Below are positions 57,145 through 64,000 of a stretch of 64,000 bases of DNA, one piece after another. A program made the translations under genes and the position numbers. Position 1 is the stretch's first letter; every line of letters starts with the position of its first letter. Under the pieces are notes generated by a model. That model was not told the origin of the DNA and did no database searches. It worked only from the letters and a program-made list of their open reading frames with translations. The DNA comes from Fibrobacter sp. UWH4 (GTDB lineage Bacteria > Fibrobacterota > Fibrobacteria > Fibrobacterales > Fibrobacteraceae): positions 310,001-374,000 of the forward strand of contig NZ_FRAY01000003.1 in assembly GCF_900142475.1 (NCBI RefSeq). Direction: 5' to 3'.

Positions 57145-58380
57145 GTGACCCAACGCAATGTAAAAAATGGTTTTACAATGGCCGTAACCATGGTGCTTCT
57201 AAGCATTCTTGGCATCTTGGCCATGACTATTTATGGCATGGTAAAAGCAGAGCGCATCGAATCATTCAGAAGGTATCAAAAAAGTCAGGACGAACTATCC
57301 ACAGAAACGGCCATGGACTACGGCTTTTACCGTATGGAAAACGAAAAAATGCCTTGGCGCACAGATAGCCTGAACTATTCCACCCACTTAGGGAACATAA
57401 AGTTCAGCATGAGCCACAAGCAGGACGGACTTTTCTCAAAAATTACCATTTTCAGTTCCGATTCCATGAAAAATGGAAAAAAAAATGAATTTCACCCAGG
57501 AATAACTCTGCCCACACTCCCTGCAATTACGCTCTTAGCCCCAAATGCAGACATTGCCCTGGTTGGTGACGCCCAGATTCAAGGCGGAATCGCCCTAAAA
57601 AACGGAAGGGTCTCTTACAGCACCCATTACAAAATGCCCGCAAGTCAAAACGCCTTTGTAGACACAATTCGCTATGATGCGAATTATCCCTATTTTGACT
57701 CCATCGGTATTTTCCCGGAACTTACCCGAGACATTTTTGCCCAGAACTTTGTAAAAGAACGATGCACCTTTGATGCGACAGATATTGTCCCCACAGAACT
57801 TTTCTGCAAGACAGTAGTCATTCGCGGAGACGCCAAGTGCGAGAACTGCAAGATTATTGCCGATCGGCTCTTTATCTCGGAAAGAGCTAGTCTACAAAGA
57901 GCCAATATCATTGCCAGAACAATTTCCATAAAACAGCAAGCCATTGTATCGGGCGCATTCCTTGCCCAGGATTCTCTGGAAGTAAACCTTTCAAATCCTC
58001 AGGTCGGCACACTTTGGTTAGCCTTGCAGGGCCGAAAAACCAGTGAAGTTGAATACAGCGGATACATGGACATTCAACGGCTCATCGCCAGCAACACAGT
58101 CATTATTTACCTAGCCGACAACTGGGACGAGACCTTACAAAGCACCCCCATCAAAATTGGACCAAAAACAGATCTTAGAGGAGCTATCATCAGCAGAGGT
58201 TCAGTAGACATGCAAGGAAAACTCCAAGGTTATTTCGTTGCATGGGCCTTCGCCTTCTATGACGACAATACGCTCTGGAGCGATTTTTTGCGCAATGCAA
58301 AAATTACGAACGACACAACATTGCATGTCATAACCCCTGATATTGTTCAAATCGGAAAGGAGGCCACAATTGCCTTCTAA
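57145..58380 (+). CDS. Prepilin-like protein with large beta-helical/bactofilin-like domain
   Basis: 411 residues, GTG start. The N-terminus KNG-FTMAVTMVLLSILGILAMTIYGMV looks like a prepilin processing site and hydrophobic helix, but position 5 is Val rather than Glu, as in GspK/PilX-type tip subunits. The remaining ~370 residues contain repeated short strands resembling a polymer-forming (bactofilin-like) beta-helix (AKCENCKIIADRLFISERASLQRANI, TDLRGAIISRGSVDMQGKLQGYF). Divergent from the ATPase operon by 87 bp. Probable pseudopilus tip or adhesin. Confidence 0.75.
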   Translation: MTQRNVKNGFTMAVTMVLLSILGILAMTIYGMVKAERIESFRRYQKSQDELSTETAMDYGFYRMENEKMPWRTDSLNYSTHLGNIKFSMSHKQDGLFSKITIFSSDSMKNGKKNEFHPGITLPTLPAITLLAPNADIALVGDAQIQGGIALKNGRVSYSTHYKMPASQNAFVDTIRYDANYPYFDSIGIFPELTRDIFAQNFVKERCTFDATDIVPTELFCKTVVIRGDAKCENCKIIADRLFISERASLQRANIIARTISIKQQAIVSGAFLAQDSLEVNLSNPQVGTLWLALQGRKTSEVEYSGYMDIQRLIASNTVIIYLADNWDETLQSTPIKIGPKTDLRGAIISRGSVDMQGKLQGYFVAWAFAFYDDNTLWSDFLRNAKITNDTTLHVITPDIVQIGKEATIAF

Positions 58381-58723
58381 CAAGTACAAAAAGGGAGTGA
58401 CTTTAATCGAAGTGCTACTCAGTTTCGCCATACTCACCACTTCCGGAGTCATGCTAATGAGTTACCTATACCCTAATAAGATAACACAAAAAGCATGGAT
58501 CGACGACTACGGCCACAACCTAAGTAAACAGAACCTTTACCTAAACGAAGGCTTGGAAAAAGACACGATTCTCGTGCATAGGGACTCCATCGGTATAGAA
58601 TGGAAAACCCTGATTACCGAGCAAAACTCCGGTGACGAAATCTGCTACAAGGCAATTTCTATCCGCAACAAAGCCGACACAACCCGAGCTCTCTATAAAT
58701 GCGAATACAGGAAAAAGAAATGA
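58370..58723 (+). CDS. Type II/IV pseudopilin
   Basis: 117 residues: short leader then KKG-VTLIEVLLSFAILTTSGVML, a canonical prepilin peptidase site with Glu at position 5 and a hydrophobic helix. Start TTG 58370 is decided by AAAGGAGG 6 nt upstream, overlapping the previous gene by 11 bp; the ATG at 58343 lacks a ribosome site and lengthens the leader. The head is small, with two cysteines. Probably a minor pilin of GspI/PilV type. Confidence 0.82.
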   Translation: MPSNKYKKGVTLIEVLLSFAILTTSGVMLMSYLYPNKITQKAWIDDYGHNLSKQNLYLNEGLEKDTILVHRDSIGIEWKTLITEQNSGDEICYKAISIRNKADTTRALYKCEYRKKK

Positions 58724-59049
58724 AACGCGGCTTTACACTCATAGAATTAGTCGTCACCATAGCGGTTTCTGGCATTTTCTTCACCCTAGCCATGCACCTT
58801 TACACCCAGGCAGTCAAAGGCCAACTGGCCTTCACAAAAAAAGATGCAGCCTATATGCAACGCTCCGTTGACATCGCCCTAACAAAAAAGATGCTCCAAG
58901 AGCATCCTGGTAAATGTATTGATAGAAAGTATGCCTTAGATTCCGATACCGAAACCCATCCCCTCATTCAGAACTTGAAATGTAAGGAACTGAAAAGAGG
59001 GCGAATTGTGGTGTATGGGAATCAGGGAACATGGGTTGTGAAACATTAA
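58720..59049 (+). CDS. Type II/IV pseudopilin
   Basis: 109 residues: MKRG-FTLIELVVTIAVSGIFFTLAMHLY, a canonical prepilin signal with Glu5. The head is small with two cysteines. It overlaps the preceding gene by ATGA (start 58720). The three prepilin genes form one translationally coupled unit. Probably a minor pilin of GspJ/PilW-like type. No major pilin is in the window. Confidence 0.82.
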   Translation: MKRGFTLIELVVTIAVSGIFFTLAMHLYTQAVKGQLAFTKKDAAYMQRSVDIALTKKMLQEHPGKCIDRKYALDSDTETHPLIQNLKCKELKRGRIVVYGNQGTWVVKH

Positions 59050-59214
59050 AAGCTATTTATAGCTACAGATAGATATCAAATGTTCAACAGAGCCACAGTT
59101 TGATTTACACTCCCACACTGCATGACATCAAGCAGACCAAGAAAGCCGTAAGCGAAGCAAAGAATTCTCTTATGCAAAAAACGTGAAATTCGATTCGTCA
59201 GCAATTACGAAGTT

Positions 59215-59826
59215 TTAGTCATTAACCCTGACTCCCAAACTAAGTCGGAATTTCCATCCCCTTTCAAGGTCATAGGTATCTGTTACTTGGTAAAGAGCCA
59301 AGGCGGACAAGCGCCACCATGGCCCTAAATGGAAATATAAATTCAACCCCATCTTGGTAGAAAAACTCACTAGATGTTCAGGGCTTAAGGCGAACCAGTC
59401 AAAATTATACCCACCAGAAATCGATAAAGGAAAATTGAATTTTACTAAAGGAAAAAATTCAATAGTCGGATTCAATGCGTTCAACAATAAAAAAGCAGTC
59501 TGTCGGAAGCGAGCACTTTTATCAGCATCTTCAGACTTGTCGCTTACAGGATTCATGACAATTGCAAATGTAACGAGGCCAGCTAAGGCATTCGTAGAAA
59601 TCCTATGCGAATCTCCGTCTTTAACCACACGGATATTTAACAGATCTCCGCCTAGGTTGAAATAATCCCATACATAGGCATTTCCAAAATAGATCGAACC
59701 ATAAATATTACTGAAGTATAAATCAGTTTCAAAGACAAGCCCGTCATATTCCCGATAAGGCTGATTCTTATCAGCATAGACAATTCCTGTCAAAAGAAGA
59801 AATAGCAGAATATAACGTTTTACCAT
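59215..59826 (-). CDS. Exported barrel-like protein of the RHS locus
   Basis: 203 residues with a signal peptide ending GIVYAD. The body has alternating aromatic/polar strands (GLVFETDLYFSNIYGSIYFG, GGYNFDWFALSP, WRLSALALYQVTD, WKFRLSLGVRVND end), typical of a small outer-membrane barrel with 8-10 strands. AT-rich. It overlaps the preceding 86-codon gene by 7 bp. The function is unknown. Its position after RHS suggests a cassette or surface role. Confidence 0.65.
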   Translation of the reverse strand: MVKRYILLFLLLTGIVYADKNQPYREYDGLVFETDLYFSNIYGSIYFGNAYVWDYFNLGGDLLNIRVVKDGDSHRISTNALAGLVTFAIVMNPVSDKSEDADKSARFRQTAFLLLNALNPTIEFFPLVKFNFPLSISGGYNFDWFALSPEHLVSFSTKMGLNLYFHLGPWWRLSALALYQVTDTYDLERGWKFRLSLGVRVND

Positions 59827-60080
59827 AGGTTCGTTTTTGATCGGCTGTATGAACTATAATGAGTGAATGTTTTAAGAATCGCCTCTAAAGAAACACCAAC
59901 ACCTACTAAGCTTGAGTAGCCGACATTTTTATATCCTAAATCCTTACTTGCAAAAATTGACATAAAAGCCCTTCCCGCCAATCTATAATCCGCTTTCAAA
60001 ATTTGATTCTGATTAGCTAGAAACAACCCCGCCGCGCCCGAAGCCGTTTTATTTCCCTTAATTCCATGGAAAATGTCCAT
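59820..60080 (-). CDS. Hypothetical small protein of the RHS locus
   Basis: 86 residues, not recognised. The Gly/Ala-rich N-terminal half (GNKTASGAAGLFL) and GVGVSLEAILK segment are mildly hydrophobic. There is no signal. It lies 1 bp after the stop of the 303-codon gene and overlaps the next one, so all are translated from one mRNA. It could be an immunity or chaperone peptide. Confidence 0.5.
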   Translation of the reverse strand: MDIFHGIKGNKTASGAAGLFLANQNQILKADYRLAGRAFMSIFASKDLGYKNVGYSSLVGVGVSLEAILKTFTHYSSYSRSKTNLW

Positions 60081-60081
60081 C

Positions 60082-60993
60082 CTATTTTGATTTGCCAGAA
60101 ATCATTAGCGAGAAAGAATTATTTATTCTTTGAGAACGTAAATAAATTTTTTTACTTTCTTTTAATTTGGTCTTATATTCTATTGGACAAAGACCTGCAT
60201 CTGAAATAGTAACGTTAATATTGGAGCTTTCATTATATTTTATGAAATCACAGCCGATTTTTACTTTTTGAGTTTTTCCTTCTACATAGTTTAAAATTTG
60301 ACAATTTGAATTTTTACATTCACTAATTGAAATAAAATTGTCTAAATAGAGCATATCCCCATCGACCAATTTTTTTAAGATTTTTTTCAATTTAGCATTG
60401 TATTTTTTTCCTGATTTGGAAATTTCAAGTTGATATAGTTCATTTTCATAGGGGTTAATCTTAACCCAAATCGGGCAATTTCCGCCATCCTTAAAATCTA
60501 GAACTTGATTATCAATATCAAAGTGTACAAAGTCGCACAAAATAGAAATTTCACCGGGCTGTATTTTTTCTTCTATGGGCAATGAATATGTCAGTCCTGA
60601 GAAAAACTTAGCATCATTATCCATAATCTCGCAAAAATGTTTACGCTCCTTAATGTCCGGCAAAGACTTTATAACAAGTGAATCGTTTATAGTTTTACAA
60701 TAATTTGAAGCATTTTTACAAAAAACTTGTAATGTAGTTCTGTAACCAAGCTGCAACTTGTGGACTCCAGATTTATTCTCCAAATTGAAAAAAGTGTTTT
60801 GCCAATTTCGTTTTATCTTATAGGAATTATGTTTACATACTCCTGAAGAAACCTTACCATTTATGCAAAAAATGCATCCGTTAGAATCTTGCCAAGAAGA
60901 CAGTTCTGGCTGAGCCAGCAACATCGTGCATGCTAAAAAGCAACTTCTCAAAATTCTAGCGTTTCTGAGGACGAAAAACTTTCCAATAGCCAT
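60082..60993 (-). CDS. Exported hypothetical protein overlapping the RHS 3' end
   Basis: Up to 303 residues, rich in Lys/Asn/Ile/Ser and low in GC relative to the genes before 50 kb. A hydrophobic segment (ILRSCFLACTMLLAQPEL) near residues 14-31 looks like a signal peptide. The frame starts at ATG 60993, 38 bp inside RHS; TTG 60951 would give a cleaner signal. The body has many Cys pairs and short strands (CIFCINGKVSSGVCKHNS, YCKTIN), suggesting disulfide-bonded export. As the gene directly after an RHS effector it is a candidate immunity or partner protein. Confidence 0.6.
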   Translation of the reverse strand: MAIGKFFVLRNARILRSCFLACTMLLAQPELSSWQDSNGCIFCINGKVSSGVCKHNSYKIKRNWQNTFFNLENKSGVHKLQLGYRTTLQVFCKNASNYCKTINDSLVIKSLPDIKERKHFCEIMDNDAKFFSGLTYSLPIEEKIQPGEISILCDFVHFDIDNQVLDFKDGGNCPIWVKINPYENELYQLEISKSGKKYNAKLKKILKKLVDGDMLYLDNFISISECKNSNCQILNYVEGKTQKVKIGCDFIKYNESSNINVTISDAGLCPIEYKTKLKESKKIYLRSQRINNSFSLMISGKSK

Positions 60994-63900
60994 TATTTAA
61001 AATCCTTGTTGAGGTCCATTTTACGCCAAAGAATTCTTTTACCGTTACACCAACATCTTCTGTAGGGGCAATAACAATTTTGCCGGTTGTGTTCGCAACA
61101 TTTTGCGCAAAGTTATTTCTTCCATCAAAAGTTTTCTTACCAGTACTACAAGAATAGAGCCTTATCATACCTTCGCCTTTATAATTAAATTCTCCATTAT
61201 TCAACCTTTCGCCAAACTGAATCCCATCCATTTTCCCTGATTGAGGCAACGGTAGATACACTGGATCTTCCAATCCAATGATATATTCATTCCCATGAGC
61301 CATAAATGTAAATACATTTTCATTGTCATCTAACAAATATTTAGCCCATTCCATCACATTTTTATCAGTAGTCCAATAACCTTCGACACTTAATAACATT
61401 GAATTGCTACTATACACATCTAATCCTAAAATAGCCAGCTTAGCACTGTTTTCTGTAGCACTATAGTTCCATGCTTCAAATTTTTTGCTAAAACCATAAC
61501 TCCATCCGCCGTTTTCAGCCCAACTAGCATACAGGCTTCCATCCATAGCACTGACGCCACCATACCAGCCACGGCCTTCCATGCCAAACAAGCCGGTTTC
61601 ATATCCACCGTTCACCTTCACTAGCGAAGTGTTGTCACTGGCCTGGAGCTCGGCAAAGGCTCCCGCATAGGCTGTCATCCCAAGGAAATTCCCGTAGGCG
61701 TCCCAGTTCATGCTGCCGCCTGCTTCAAGGCCTGCGCAAACACCAGCTTCGTCTTCCTTTACACCAACACAGACATGGCCGTGTGTTGATATGGAATGCC
61801 CACTATAAGTATTATAGCTGTAACCGAACGTTCCTTCAAAGTTGAGTATCCACCACTGATAGCTTCCGCCTACCGAGGCCTCAAAGGTTTTGGAGCCGTT
61901 CTGGTACCAGGTGTAAGAGAGGATTCCCCCAGACAGGCCAAAGTTCCAGCCACGGTTAGAATCCCAACCAATGGTGAAGAATCCTGCATCAAGACCCCAT
62001 AATCCCGTCGGATCAATAAAGTTTACCGGATCGCCACCATAAGTGTAGGGATTCGCATATTGCCCAGCAGGATCAGGACTCATCCAAAGCCCAAAGAACG
62101 GATCGAAGTAACGCGCGCCGAAGAAGTACTTGCCATGCTCGCCATCATATTCTTTATCCTGCCAGCGGCGGTTATCCACGTCGCCTTCCATACCTTCTGC
62201 AAGAGCATTCTCTCGGCCAAACGGACGATAATCATAAGCGGTCTTGATCCCTGAGAGACCTGCATAGGCTCTAACATTGCCTTGTGCATCCATCAGCGGA
62301 TACACAGCCTCGGTTCCCAGTCCATTACGGAAGCCACCTCCAACAAGCTCAAGCCTTTCAAGTTCAAAATCAGTGTAACGACTCTTGTTGTAAGTACCAA
62401 ACCCAGGAATTGTTACTCGATCCCAAATCAAACCGCCTCTAGTATACTTCCGATCCCAAACACGGTTACCAGATTCATCATATGCAATTTTTATATGTCC
62501 AAACTCTTCATCATACACTATTTCCTCATCAACATCGGCAAGACTCAATTGAGAAGGAACATCTCTATACAACGCGACATGTTCTGGCAAACCAGTAGAA
62601 TTTAAGGTATATGCAGACTTATTATAACCATCCAACCACACATTACCCCTTACATCGTACTTCAAAGCATTGGCAATAACATTGCCATTTGCAGATATTG
62701 CTGTAGGTTTATAGCTGCCACTAGCATATGTATAGGTTAGTGTAGTATCTTTTTCAAATTTCGATACTAAGCGACCCAAAATATCATAATCATATTCTGC
62801 GTTACCGACACCCGCATCATTTGTTGTGAATTTTGCCAATCGTCCTAAATCATCGTACTCAAATGCATTGCTGAACGTTTTTCTGTTCTGGCCAGGCAGC
62901 ATCCAGGAATGAGTGGTTTCCAAAACTCGATTAATCTGCGGATCCTTGTATTTCAAATCTTCCGAATACACCGATTTTCCTGATTCATTTGTATACTCAA
63001 TTTTTGTTGTACGACCATAAATATCATGTTCAGAATTTTTAGACACAACAACCCTGCCGCCATCCTTATATACAACTTTTTCAACCGTGCCGACGGAATT
63101 TCTCGTATATTCAACAAGTTTCTTGCTGGATTTTCCTTCTTCATCAAGCAATTCACTTACAGATTCAAGACGGCCAAATTCTTCGTATGTATAAGACTTA
63201 CCTGTTACAAATTCCCAATTTTCAGTTGAGGAATTCCATTTTTTCACGATACAGGAAGCTATATTACCGGCAGTATTATATTTGTAATGAGTTTCTACTA
63301 TCGGGGCTCCATCTTCAAACAAGTTTAAGGTCCAGTTGATTTTTACACGACCAAGATTATCATAACTTGAAAGCTTAACGGTATTAATCAGCCCTTTACG
63401 ATTATAAGATATCACGGCACCTGCTTCATGAGGTAAGACTCCTTCTATTCGATCAATGATGTTCTTAACCAATTTTTTCAACTTATTGTCATAATTAAGA
63501 ACATTAGGGTTGTTCTTCTTAACAACTTCAGGAACATCGGACTTAAGAATATCTGATACCTTCGGCATCCCATAAATAGTTTCTACAGTAGGATATGTAT
63601 AAGCGCTTAAATCAGCATTAGGATTGCTAAAGCTACAATTATTACAATTCCCTCGCACTTCACCAGTAAGAACAAGACGATCTTCATCGTCATAAGTAAA
63701 AATGTTAAAATGACCGTCGCCCTTGCTGATTTGCTTAGCATCACGAGTAAAACGAATTCGATTTTTAGAATCATACTTTGTCTCAGTGCGACCACGATCT
63801 GGCGTTTTGGAAGCAACTAATCTACCGACATCATCATATTCATATTTTGATTCAAATCCGTTTTGATTTTCAATTTTAGACAAACTAAGTTGCGTTGTTT

Positions 63901-64000
63901 TTTTATCATATTCGTTACGCGTAATCATCACATCGTCATTATGCGTAATCCATGAAGCGAAAGAATTTCCTGCAGCATCAACAATACTCTGAGTAAACAC
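60956..64000 (-). CDS. RHS-repeat protein, C-terminal part with caspase-like tail (5' truncated)
   Basis: 1014 visible codons; the N-terminus is beyond the right edge. The RHS core has many YDxxGR units (YDDVGRLVASKTPD, YDDLGRLAKF, YDILGRLVSK) and the boundary sequence ARYFDPFFGLWMSPDPAGQYANPYTYGGDPVNFIDPTGL near 640-663. The variable C-terminal ~345 residues begin with a Gly/Trp/Ser-rich barrel-like region. They end in a domain with MAHGNE near 900 and LYSCSTGKK near 950, a His/Cys spacing like clan CD (caspase/CHAT-type) proteases, plus GKIVIAPT. Either a toxin or a surface polymorphic protein. Confidence 0.82.
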   Translation of the reverse strand: MFTQSIVDAAGNSFASWITHNDDVMITRNEYDKKTTQLSLSKIENQNGFESKYEYDDVGRLVASKTPDRGRTETKYDSKNRIRFTRDAKQISKGDGHFNIFTYDDEDRLVLTGEVRGNCNNCSFSNPNADLSAYTYPTVETIYGMPKVSDILKSDVPEVVKKNNPNVLNYDNKLKKLVKNIIDRIEGVLPHEAGAVISYNRKGLINTVKLSSYDNLGRVKINWTLNLFEDGAPIVETHYKYNTAGNIASCIVKKWNSSTENWEFVTGKSYTYEEFGRLESVSELLDEEGKSSKKLVEYTRNSVGTVEKVVYKDGGRVVVSKNSEHDIYGRTTKIEYTNESGKSVYSEDLKYKDPQINRVLETTHSWMLPGQNRKTFSNAFEYDDLGRLAKFTTNDAGVGNAEYDYDILGRLVSKFEKDTTLTYTYASGSYKPTAISANGNVIANALKYDVRGNVWLDGYNKSAYTLNSTGLPEHVALYRDVPSQLSLADVDEEIVYDEEFGHIKIAYDESGNRVWDRKYTRGGLIWDRVTIPGFGTYNKSRYTDFELERLELVGGGFRNGLGTEAVYPLMDAQGNVRAYAGLSGIKTAYDYRPFGRENALAEGMEGDVDNRRWQDKEYDGEHGKYFFGARYFDPFFGLWMSPDPAGQYANPYTYGGDPVNFIDPTGLWGLDAGFFTIGWDSNRGWNFGLSGGILSYTWYQNGSKTFEASVGGSYQWWILNFEGTFGYSYNTYSGHSISTHGHVCVGVKEDEAGVCAGLEAGGSMNWDAYGNFLGMTAYAGAFAELQASDNTSLVKVNGGYETGLFGMEGRGWYGGVSAMDGSLYASWAENGGWSYGFSKKFEAWNYSATENSAKLAILGLDVYSSNSMLLSVEGYWTTDKNVMEWAKYLLDDNENVFTFMAHGNEYIIGLEDPVYLPLPQSGKMDGIQFGERLNNGEFNYKGEGMIRLYSCSTGKKTFDGRNNFAQNVANTTGKIVIAPTEDVGVTVKEFFGVKWTSTRILNNGYWKVFRPQKR

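Noticed and set aside
59050..59214. Short coding remnant after the last pseudopilin
   Set aside because: A ~29-codon plus-strand frame (LHDIKQTKKAV-type) has no start, ribosome site or recognisable relative; it may be random.

Overview
The window reads as a chromosomal segment of a Fibrobacter (Fibrobacterota, FCB group), probably a gut or rumen strain. The evidence is two lipoproteins with the Fibrobacter major paralogous domain (TIGR02145-type), a TIGR02147-type protein, Ser-rich lipoprotein linkers, cellulolytic genes (GH5, GH94 phosphorylase), and promoters with a Bacteroidota-like TAnnTTTG element. There is no rRNA, CRISPR array or complete insertion sequence. The left edge cuts an acyl-ACP synthetase gene and the right edge cuts an RHS-repeat gene.

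Layout. 1-12.7 kb: lipid, cell-wall and housekeeping genes (Aas-like ligase, M23/LysM peptidase split by a -1 frameshift, DUF486, DUF4416, glutaminyl cyclase, an outer-membrane barrel, PHP phosphoesterase, RNase HI, a candidate small RNA, U32 peptidase). 12.8-16.4 kb: tmRNA with two odd upstream copies of its own 5' end, a small lipoprotein, rpiA and slyD. 16.4-20.6 kb: a repeat-rich segment bracketed by inverted copies of a 140-bp hairpin repeat, holding a nonsense-broken FISUC lipoprotein, a DUF2442/DUF4160 pair, a phosphoesterase and a short RlmH. 20.7-26.4 kb: dnaA with a candidate origin, a bacterial-type PARG, a lipoprotein, an M3 oligopeptidase, tRNA-Ser(GGA) and rpoZ. 26.4-36.2 kb: PAS, LamG-like lipoprotein and TIGR02147 genes, two tandem GAF-GGDEF proteins, a GH5 without signal peptide, and a radical-SAM/DUF4130 DNA-repair pair behind a LexA-like box. 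36.3-50.7 kb: a MORN-like secreted protein, a four-gene amidoligase cluster (C39-like peptidase, RLAN ATP-grasp, GCS2 ligase, N-formylglutamate amidohydrolase), DAP dehydrogenase, a FISUC lipoprotein next to gene remnants, HD-GYP, grpE, thiE, a GH94 phosphorylase and a PadR regulator. 50.9-59.0 kb: type IV pilus/type II secretion-like genes (PilP, PilO, PilN, secretin, ATPase) divergent from three prepilin-like genes. 59.2-64 kb: an AT-rich RHS locus with three small downstream genes.

The best candidate for an under-described system is the amidoligase cluster at 38.4-42.7 kb: two peptide-bond-forming ligases of different folds with a cysteine peptidase and a deacylase. The most unusual non-coding structure is the pair of about 95-nt four-hairpin elements at 13.25-13.54 kb, with covarying stems and conserved loops, each sitting at the same point inside a partial copy of the tmRNA 5' end.
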